This document shows, in pieces, positions 55,745-64,000 of a stretch of DNA of 64,000 nucleotides. A model generated the notes under the pieces. The model did no database searches and was not told where the DNA came from. It saw only the letters and a list, made by a program, of their open reading frames with translations. Position 1 is the stretch's first letter. Each line of letters begins with the position of its first letter. Source of the stretch: Eledone cirrhosa (Eukaryota > Mollusca > Cephalopoda > Octopoda > Eledonidae). The position numbers and the translations under genes are program-made. The stretch lies in assembly GCA_964016885.1 (NCBI GenBank), contig OZ024740.1:294836097-294900096 (forward strand), given 5' to 3'.

Positions 55745-56250
55745 TGATTTTCCCATATTTGCGACAAAAAGCATCCAGCTGACACTGTAAAGTGGTTGTA
55801 GAGGTGTCATGACAAAAAGCACCCAGACCACACCATAAAGGAGTCATGTAGGTGTCACAACCAAAATCATTCAGTCCATATTATAAAGGAGTCGTGTAGG
55901 TGTCACAACAAAAAGCACCCAGTCCACACTGTAAATATGGTTGTGTAGGTGACACGACAAAAAGCATTCCGCTCACACTGTAAAATGGTCATATAGGTAT
56001 CATGACATAAAGCACCCAGTCCATACTATAAAGGTGTCGTGTAGGTGTCACAACAAAAAGCACGCAGTCCACACTGTAAATGCAGTTGGTATTAGAAATG
56101 GCATCCAGCCATAGAAACCAAGCCAAAATCGGTTGAGTGTGAGCTGGAGATGGTCATCTTCTCTGGCTTGGCTCACATCTGGACAACAACTTGTCTAACC
56201 CATGCTAGCATGAAAAAATGGACGTTAAATGGTGATGACAATGAAAAACA
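55745..56250 (+). repeat. LINE 3' UTR with about eight 45-bp subrepeats
   Basis: Successive units of GT(C/T)GTGTAGGTGTCA(C)AACAAAAAGCACCCAGTCCACACTGTAAA (varying) from 55762 to 56085, then GGTATTAGAAATGGCATCCAGCC, and the terminal CTAGCATGAAAAAATGGACG at about 56203. It is the richest subrepeat array in the window. No coding part is attached. Confidence 0.85.
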
Positions 56251-56824
56251 CCCAGTCCACCCTTTAAGGTGATAGTGCTGGTGCCATGAGAAAAGTTACC
56301 AGTCCATGCTGTGATATACCTGGATTGAGTGTGGATGTGAAATGGGTAGGTCTATGAGTAAGCTACTTACCCTTTTCAGATATGTGTAATTGAAAAGCAA
56401 GTTTTTTAGACTTTTTTTAAAATACAGATACGAAAACCATTAACGACTCTTGTCATATTCACATATTTATTGACAAAACAAAAATCGGAAGGAATTTGGG
56501 CAGTCCAATCCAATATAGAATAAAAAAAAGGCATAGTCTATTACATATAACATTATTAACAACGAATAAAGTATATGAAGTTAAAACAATATCCAAAGTT
56601 GAATAGAACAGTTTATGGATGAATGGAGAGTACATTTAAAACAGATATTTGCTGCATTGCTCTCTTTGTCAGATCCACAGACAAAATAAATTCCTCTCTA
56701 TTTCAGTATGACAAGAGACTGAAAGAAAATAGAAATGACAGTATCCCCATAACATGGTTTTTGTTTGAAACTACAACATTAAATTATAATAGATTTTAAA
56801 AATGTATCACATGACAGATAAAAG

Positions 56825-57190
56825 GGTGAATTGGCAGTGCAGTTAGGTCGTTGGATAGAATGCTTTCCTGTATTCGTACCATCTCTCGGCACTTTGAGTT
56901 CAAAACCTGCCGACGGATGTCAGCTTTGCCTTTCATTCTTTTGGGGTCGATATAAATAAACATCCAAATTCAGTAGTGGCATTGATTCTTCCTCTATATT
57001 TCTTTTCCACATTCTGTCAGTCTGTCTGCTTCTCTCTTGCTCCCCACTGGAAGAAATCGGCTGCGATCAGACCTGCAGAGAGGAACGACTTCGCCAGATT
57101 TAAAAAGCACCCAGGACGTGCTGATGTCACTGCGGCGCCCCTAGCTCTATCAGGAGTTACATGTCCATACATCATACACTCTGAAAGCTA
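56825..57190 (+). mobile_element. tRNA-derived SINE, long family, copy 4
   Basis: Head with TTGGCAGTGCAGTTAGGTCG, B-box-like TGAGTTCAAAACCTGCCGA, CTTTGCCTTTCATTC, GGGGTCGATATAAATAAAC, GATTCTTCCTCTATATTTC, CT-rich body, GCGGCGCCCCTAGCTCTATC and TCAGGAGTTACATGTCCATAC. It is the same family as 25655-25985. Confidence 0.85.
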
Positions 57191-57404
57191 TAATTTGCAG
57201 CAAGCTTCCAGATTGTTAAATAAAAAGTAAGAGATAAGGGTCTAAATGAATACATATCTGATTAGTATAAAAAATATTATTATTTTTTGAAAACAATGAA
57301 ACAATTGAGGTAATTCTCATAAATACAACACGGACATATAGAATGCTTTAAGAAGATTATGACAAGGCATTGAAAGGGCAAATATTACATACTTCATCAA
57401 GAAT

Positions 57405-57745
57405 GTGGACGCGGTATGACTGAATGGTTAAGAAGTTTGCTTTGCAACCATGAGGTTCAGAGTTCGACCCCACGACCTAGCATCTTAGACAAATGTCATT
57501 TATCATAGCTTCTATTCGACCCATAATTTATGGATAAAATTGGGCAGATAGAAACTGATTGGAAGCCCGTGAGATGGACTGTACATGCCATACACTGTGT
57601 CATGCTGAACCTTCCTTGGGAAGTACGTTTAGGATACACGTGTCTGTGGAATGCCCAGCCACTTATACATTAATTTCTTGCGTAGGTTGTTCTGTTTATC
57701 AAACAACCGAAACACTCACCGTCGAAACCGACAGAGGTCCATTTC
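57405..57745 (+). mobile_element. tRNA-derived SINE, distinct family (possibly Ceph-SINE-like)
   Basis: The head GGACGCGGTATGACTGAATG, with GTTAAGAAGTTTGCTTTGCA and the excellent B box GAGTTCGACCCCACG (57461-57475), is much closer to a tRNA than the other SINE heads. The body has GGGAAGTACGTTTAGGATAC, GGAATGCCCAGCCACTTATA, TTAATTTCTTGCGTAGGTTG and AACCGACAGAGG. A conserved central domain is typical of superfamilies such as the cephalopod Ceph-SINEs; membership is unverified. Confidence 0.7.
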
Positions 57746-57932
57746 ATCGCAAGGAGAGCAACAAGTATATTTTAGTTTCGTAAACTTTAAGCAAGAACAC
57801 TTTATTTCATGTTGTTCCAGCCTGCTTACTTTCAGGTCTTGCATAATCACCCCCTCTGTATGTATTCTTCTACAGAATATGTATTTGGCATATATACAAT
57901 ATACTGCGTTTCTTGTGCGCTTTATGGCTCTT

Positions 57933-57964
<32 letters not shown>

Positions 57965-59100
57965 CATATATCTCTTTATTTGGTTATTATGGCTCTGGAT
58001 AATGTCTATTGAGCTTGCTTATTGAGAAACACAATATAGTTGTGAACAATTTAGTTGTAGTGGTTAGTTTAGCACTCTAAAATGATAAGAAAACTTCGAT
58101 ATGCGATAAACATAAGTATTTAGCAGAAAATAATATTTATAACTATAATAATAGTATGTATTTTTGTTGTAGCAAGAAAGGTATGGTTTTTGTCAGGCTA
58201 AAGTATAGCAGTTAGAGGTTTAGTTTTAATGTAACGGTTTGTTAAGTGTGAGAGAAGTGAATGTTTGTGGAATTAGTCGTAAAGTCTTCGGTAACATTCT
58301 TACATGTTTTTATTCACAACTAATTACAAAGCTTGAGCTGGCAGGCCAATCAAATCAAGAGTTAAGAGGCGTTGTGTCAGGCCTAAGAAGGTCGACAGAC
58401 CAAAGTGAAGATCTCACCGTTACATGATAATGTCTTTTCATTTCAAAGTCCAAGCAGCAAGAGGGAGTATATACGAAAGAAGCGGGAAAATATTTTTTTG
58501 GGCGAAAGTTGATAATATATTTTCGTGCGCGGCTCACGATTGGCCTGACTTAGCCAAATCACGCACGAATAGTTTATAAATACGCCAAAGGCAAGTAGCT
58601 TGCTACAATACCTCCTGTTTAGACCGGGAGGGCGATACACAAGAAAAAAGTAAATTCGGACAGGTCACCAGTATGAAAACGCTGAAAAAGAGCACATCAA
58701 TGAAAAGATAAAAAATGAATGCAAGAAGAAAATTGTGAATGAGGCTCTAAGGGCCAGTGTTATGTATGCCGCTGTGTCAAATGACTGGCCGTTTGCTATT
58801 TGTAACGTGATCACCCGGGGTCTAATAGAAAACAAATGGAGTCTGACATGGCGAAAAATGTGTGAAATGTTTTAAAAGTTGCTGTTCTTGCATTAATTGT
58901 TTGTTGTGGTAAATGTTTTACCAGTAGCTGTTATCAATGATGATGTTCTTCATAGTGTTTTACCAGAGCTGTGTAGCTGTAGTTATTGTGGTAGTCGTTC
59001 GTGGCATAATTGTAACTGTGATCCTGCTATCCGTAGAGGTGGTGGTTGCAGCGGTATAACTAGAAAGCTGTCACTATGTTGGGGTTGTCGTTTTCAAAAC
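57746..59100. other. Unclassified region with a terminal-inverted-repeat candidate
   Basis: A 10-bp inverted repeat ATGTAACGGT / ACCGTTACAT bounds 58229-58425; TG...CA ends could also mean a short solo LTR. Further on, 58500-58660 is relatively CpG-rich with TTTATAAATACGCC. A frame at 58969-59095 is rich in Cys (CSCSYCGSRSWHNCNC) and ends CSGITRKL...CWGC, reminiscent of the LINE finger, but it is weak. Confidence 0.35.
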
Positions 59101-59104
59101 ATTT

Positions 59105-59645
59105 TTCCCGTGTGGTTTACCAGAGTCTACCCTCTTCTTATCTACCATAAAACACTCTCTCCCAACCCCCCTCTTTATATCAATTATCGCCAAACTTTCC
59201 TCCTCTGTATATCTAATACACGTAACTCTCTTCCAATCCTCCTCCCTGTATAAATTAGCACCAAATCCCCCCTATCTATATCTACTACATGGTACTCTTT
59301 TCCAGTACCCCTCTCTATATCAATTAGCAACAAACTCTCCCACTCTCTATATCTAATACACGGAATTCTCTTTCAATCCCTCTTTCTATATCAATAAACA
59401 TCAATCTCTCCTCCTCTCTAAATCTGATATACAACACACTCTCCCAACCCCTCACTCTATCTACCATACAACACTCTCTTTTATTCTCTCTCACTTTATC
59501 TGTCACTACCAAACTCTCCCCTCCGTCTATTTATCAATACCTATCTCCATCAATACTCTCACTCTGTTCATTAATACCAAACTCTCCCCCTCTCTACATC
59601 TACCATACAACACTCTCTCCCTATCCCCCTCTATCTATCTCTATC
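59105..59645. repeat. Degenerate CT-rich tandem repeat, unit about 70 bp
   Basis: Phrases CTCTATATCAATTAGC(A)(C/A)CAAACTCTCC and ATATCTA(A/C)TACA(C/T)GG(T)A(C)TCTCTTCCAATCC alternate about every 66-77 bp from 59165 to 59600. Units have diverged strongly. No coding significance is seen. Confidence 0.75.
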
Positions 59646-59804
59646 TCTCCAATCTGTCTCAACATAATATGTACATAAATTGTAGCGCATATACAAATAG
59701 ATGTGTGTTTTGGTAGTTTGGGAAGAAAAATATAAGTATCGGAGTGGGGGAAGGAGTGGGTGGCATGCCCCCCTCCCTAGTTCTGCCGCTCCTGCATGAT
59801 ATAA

Positions 59805-59878
59805 TTATGTATATCTTGACATGATATATATATATATATATCGACATGATATAAATATATATATATCTCGAGACGATA

Positions 59879-59950
<72 letters not shown>

Positions 59951-60108
59951 CATGATCTAAATGTATATATATCTCTGGAGATGATATGAATATATATATC
60001 TCGACATGATGTAAATATATATATATCTCGATATGATATAAATATATATATCTCGATATTATATACATATGTATATATATCATCATAACATAAATATATA
60101 TCGACATG

Positions 60109-60184
<76 letters not shown>
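59805..60184. repeat. Compound TA microsatellite with TCGACATGATAT units
   Basis: Long TA runs (59880-59947, 60121-60181) alternate with short variants of ATCTCGACATGATATAAATA. The apparent protein frames here are simple-sequence artefacts. Confidence 0.9.
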
Positions 60185-60185
<1 letters not shown>

Positions 60186-60224
60186 CATGGTAGAAAGAAA
60201 GGGACAAGAAAAATAAGAAAGAAG

Positions 60225-60405
60225 AAATAAAGGGCCACCAATTTAAAGGGAAAGTCGATTAAATTGAACCCCCCTTGCGTTACTGGTACTTTATTATATC
60301 GACCCTATAAGGGTGGGTTTTGAACTTCGAACGTAAGGGACCAGAACTATATGCCGCAAAACATGGTGTCCGACGCTCTACCGGTACTGCCAATCAACCG
60401 CCCTA
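60225..60405 (-). mobile_element. tRNA-derived SINE, short family, copy 2
   Basis: Reversed copy: GGCGGTTGATTGGCAGTACC, GTAGAGCGTCGGACACCATG, B-box-like region, GGGTCGATATAATAAAGTAC on the minus strand. Confidence 0.8.
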
Positions 60406-60674
60406 AAAAGAAGAAATTATGTAAATATTCTGTATGTAAAGAAAAACAGAAAATAGAGCACTAACTGCAGGAACAAGATAAGAAGCTTCTTGAAGGTAAC
60501 CTCTTGAAAAGGAACTTAAGGATACATTTTCAGTTTTGCTATTCAACGATAATTATATATACTTTTTTTTTAAATTGTTTTTATCGTACCAACATTCACA
60601 GCGTCTATTTGAAATATGAATATTTGGGTTTGAATGTTCTGAAAAACAACAAAACAGAACCACGGATGATTTTA

Positions 60675-60862
60675 TTATTTTTTGGCAGTATCGGTAGAGG
60701 GTTGGACGCCATGCTTTCTAGCATAGTTACGTCCCTTTACGGTCTGAGTTCAAATCCCGCCGAGGTTAACTTTGCCTTTCATCCTTACGGGGGTCGATAA
60801 AATAAAGTACCAGTAATATACTGGGTATTTGCTGGCCTTGTGCCAAAAGTAGAAACAATTAT
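60675..60862 (+). mobile_element. tRNA-derived SINE, short family, copy 3
   Basis: TTTGGCAGTATCGGTAGAGG, TTGGACGCCATGCTTTCTAG, GAGTTCAAATCCCGCCGAGG, CTTTGCCTTTCATCC, GGGTCGATAAAATAAAGTAC and a tail GTAGAAACAATTAT. It matches 23757-23965 almost base for base but lacks the first head bases. Confidence 0.85.
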
Positions 60863-60900
60863 TTTATTGTTCTTGTTAATGATCCTTTCAATGCATATAC

Positions 60901-61008
<108 letters not shown>

Positions 61009-61093
61009 TAAAATACACACAATACACAATACACAATACACACATATATAAATATATCTGTGTATGTATATATATCCTAAACGGACGGTAGTC

Positions 61094-61799
61094 AATATTA
61101 GTGGCAACATTTTTTTATTCGTTTCCTGTGCTATGCCCCAGTATCTTCTTGATTAGTGCATAATAATTGTCATGCTCTCATTGTGCGTTGCCCCTGAGTG
61201 GTTGGTTCTGGTTGAGGTTGGTTGGCTGAGCAGTTCTGCTCCGTCAGAATGACCATTGCAAGAAGAATTGGCCGATGCAGCTGCAGGTCTCCTCCAAGAA
61301 TGCACTTCTGGTCCCGCAACACCAGACGAAGATGGAGAAGACGACCGGGACAAGATGTCGACTCTGACCACCGACTACGGCACCTCCCTCAACCACCGGT
61401 CCTCCCTCCCTCTGTCCCGTCATCCCTCCAGTCCTCATGCTCCCCCTTCCTGTACCAGAAAGCTGTGGCACGCATTCATCTGGACTGCCGGACTTGAACT
61501 CAAGGACAAGATGCAAGGAGAAGATGGACGGGTTGGTCAAGATCAAGGATGAGCGGGACGACAAGACCGTCCGCTGCTGCTCAAGATCTGTGCTCATGGG
61601 CCCATGGGTCCATTCACATTATGCATGACACATGAGGCGTGTCGCCGAATGATGAAATAGGGGTATGGTTATGGCCCAATTGGTGTTCAAACCAGGATCA
61701 AATGATCCCCCGGTCTGACGACGACCTCTGAATGTGGAACCCAGAGCCTATGAATGTGGAACTCGATATTTTACCAATAAAAATTTTGCCACTAATATT
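61094..61799. mobile_element. GC-rich element with terminal inverted repeats
   Basis: AATATTAGTGGCAACATTTTTTT at the left is mirrored at the right end (AAAAATTTTGCCACTAATATT, 61779-61799). If the TIR is GTGGCAAMATTTTT, the flanks CAATATTA and TAATATTA would be a near-perfect 8-bp target duplication, as in hAT transposons. The interior is GC-rich with overlapping open frames in three phases but no transposase I recognise. It is probably non-autonomous; a retroelement origin is not excluded. Confidence 0.55.
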
Positions 61800-61815
61800 A
61801 TTGTAAAATTTTTTA

Positions 61816-61940
61816 TTTCTTGTCCAATTCTTTAAAGTTTTATCTTAGTTTCTTGTCATATTCTTTTAAAGTTTTATCTTAGTTTCTTGTCCTAATCTTT
61901 TAAAGTTTTATTTTAGTTTCTTGTCCTGTATTTTTAAAGG
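61816..61940. repeat. Short tandem repeat, about 3.7 x 33-34 bp
   Basis: The unit TTTCTTGTCC(A)ATTCTTTTAAAG TTTTATCTTAG starts at 61816, 61849, 61883 and 61917. It directly follows the 61.1-61.8 kb element. Confidence 0.9.
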
Positions 61941-62020
61941 TTCATATTCCAACAATATTACTTTTTTTTGCTGTACGCATTTTTCTATCTGGTATATATA
62001 TGCGTATATATATATGCGTA

Positions 62021-62791
<771 letters not shown>

Positions 62792-63755
62792 CAAAGGGCA
62801 AAGGAGCTCTTAAGAGTCAATGGCCATCTAAAATCACCGGGAGAGATGACCCCTTAGCCTTTGTCAAAGCAGAATTCTAGGAGAAGGAAAACTCTGATAT
62901 AACACCTGCAACCCTGATGGTATCTAATGATGTTGACTTGTTCTTCTTTTTGGTAAATATCATCTTTGTTAAGAGAGTGGGACTGGCTTTGTGCAGTGCC
63001 TTTGCTCACTATAAAAGCTTCACGGCTCAAGCATTGCTTTATATCTGGAGATCTCTCTGCACTTGTCATCACATGGTACCATGGGCCCAGCACTATGTGT
63101 CAATAATTGTCACAGGTGTAGTGATTGTACCAGAGTTTTCAAGTCGCTGGCTGGACTAAAAAGTCACACTCGTTCAGCGCATCGGTAGGGCTTCTCCTAC
63201 ATGGATATAAAGTAGTGGCTGTACTCGAAAACGAGTTGGCAGCCACCATGTATATATATTATATGTATCTATATATATATCAAAGGGCAAAGAAGCTCTT
63301 AAGAGTCAATGGTCATCCAAAATCACCGGGAGAGATTAACCCTTAGCCTTTGTCAAGGCAGAATTCTAGAAGGAAAACTCTGATATAACACCTGCAGCCC
63401 TGATGGTATCCAATGATGTTGACTTGTTCTTCTTTTTGGTAAATATCATCTTGGTTAAGAGAGTGGGACTGGCTTTGTGCAGTGCATTTGCTCACTATAA
63501 AAGCTTCACGGCACAGGCATTTCTTTATATATGGAGATCTCTCTGTACTTGTCGTCACATGGTACCATGGGCCCAGCACTATGTGTCAATAATTGTCACA
63601 AGTGTAGTGTTTGTACCAGAGTTTTCAAGTCGCTGGCTGGACTAAAAAGTCACACTTGTTCAACGCATCGGTAGGGGTTCTCCTACATGGATATAAAGTA
63701 GTGGCCGTACTCGAAAACGAGTTGGCAGCCACCATATTTATATATATATAAATAT
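62792..63755. repeat. 489-bp tandem duplication of an interspersed element
   Basis: 62792-63280 and 63281-63755 are near-identical (TCAAAGGGCAAAG...CTCTTAAGAGTCAATGG, GAATTCTAG, TGATGTTGACTTGTTCTTC, ATGGTACCATGGGCCCAGC, CGAAAACGAGTTGGCAGCC), each ending in a TA run. Differences are scattered substitutions and 1-3 bp indels. A diverged third copy is at 50125-50390. No convincing gene. Confidence 0.9.
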
Positions 63756-63823
63756 GTTATTTATATATATATAAATACAGTTCCTGTACACAGCTAAGTA
63801 TTCTATAAGTCTCTAGCTGTGTC

Positions 63824-63912
63824 ATTCTCGATAAAAGCACTGGATATGTAGTCCTGATGATTTCTAACGAGAATGAAACGCGTAGATTACTTCCCTTGCT
63901 TTTATCGAGAAT
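63824..63912 (+). ncRNA. Hammerhead-ribozyme-like motif (type I), possibly PLE-associated
   Basis: Core CTGATGA (63854-63860), stem II TTTCT/AGAAT with AACG loop (outer U-U mismatch, four pairs), GAAA (63875-63878), mini stem III ACGCGT (63878-63883) and a GTA cleavage triplet (63882-63884). Stem I pairs GTAGTC (63848-63853) with GATTAC (63885-63890), including one G-U pair. After an internal loop, a perfect 16-bp helix joins 63824-63839 with 63897-63912. A very short stem III is a feature reported for hammerheads of Penelope-like retroelements. Self-cleavage is untested, and the U-U at the usual G10.1-C11.1 position may weaken it. Confidence 0.7.
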
Positions 63913-64000
63913 CTAATTGTAATACGTGACGTATTCTATTCTATAGCGATTAGGTCTTCAAAATGTTTATTATAAACATACAGAATATTTTCGAATATTC

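Noticed and set aside
57405..57480. Possible functional tRNA gene
   Set aside because: Good A/B boxes, but it is fused to a SINE body and no acceptor-stem pairing could be drawn convincingly.
58897..59253. Cys-rich open frame as a zinc-finger gene
   Set aside because: The start is not an ATG, there is no splice or homology support, and it runs into a CT-rich repeat; perhaps LINE finger debris.
59659..60207. Open frames of repeated Tyr-Ile residues
   Set aside because: They are translations of TA/TATC microsatellites.

Overview
The window is animal nuclear DNA, most likely from a cephalopod and probably an octopus. This is inferred from repeat types I associate with cephalopods: tRNA-derived SINEs ending in a conserved GGTCGATAAA-type block, and LINE 3' ends with a (GAT)n tail. 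It is also supported by two animal housekeeping genes split into small exons by very large repeat-filled introns. There are no operons, bacterial genes or CRISPR arrays. Almost all short open frames are chance frames or pieces of retrotransposons.

Two host genes are recognisable, in divergent orientation. On the minus strand, five coding exons (17335 down to 403) encode the N-terminal 239 residues of TADA3 (ADA3), a subunit of SAGA/ATAC histone acetyltransferase complexes. The gene runs off the left edge. On the plus strand, two exons (51036-52199 and 55104-55355) encode nearly all of PIGV, the second mannosyltransferase of GPI-anchor synthesis in the ER. Its first, short N-terminal exon was not found. 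All reading phases join cleanly, so both genes look functional. Their promoters should lie between about 17 and 51 kb. The least repetitive stretch there (26.5-29.7 kb) holds a near-consensus NRF1 site.

Layout: 0.4-17.3 kb is TADA3 exons and introns, with a piggyBac-like MITE, SINEs, a Penelope-like (PLE) fragment, LINE debris and an inverted Helitron pair. 17.4-26.2 kb is LINE copies, SINEs and a mariner-like MITE. 26.2-29.7 kb is mostly unique. 29.9-31.7 kb holds LINE pieces including a CR1-like 3' end, and a second piggyBac-like MITE. 32.7-33.66 kb is a 24 x 40 bp minisatellite. 34.4-49.7 kb is four large LINE copies of two related families. 51.0-55.4 kb is PIGV, whose intron holds two tandem Helitron-like copies, a SINE and a 107-bp-arm foldback. 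55.7-64 kb is SINEs, microsatellites, a GC-rich element with terminal inverted repeats, a 489-bp tandem duplication and, at the right edge, a hammerhead-ribozyme-like motif.

The repeats appear to work together. The SINE family at 12.2, 23.4, 32, 39.1 and 53.6 kb shares its 3' end with the LINE at 34.4-37.7 kb, the expected sign of trans-mobilisation. The hammerhead-like motif at the right edge and the PLE remnant in TADA3 fit one class of retroelement known to carry such ribozymes.
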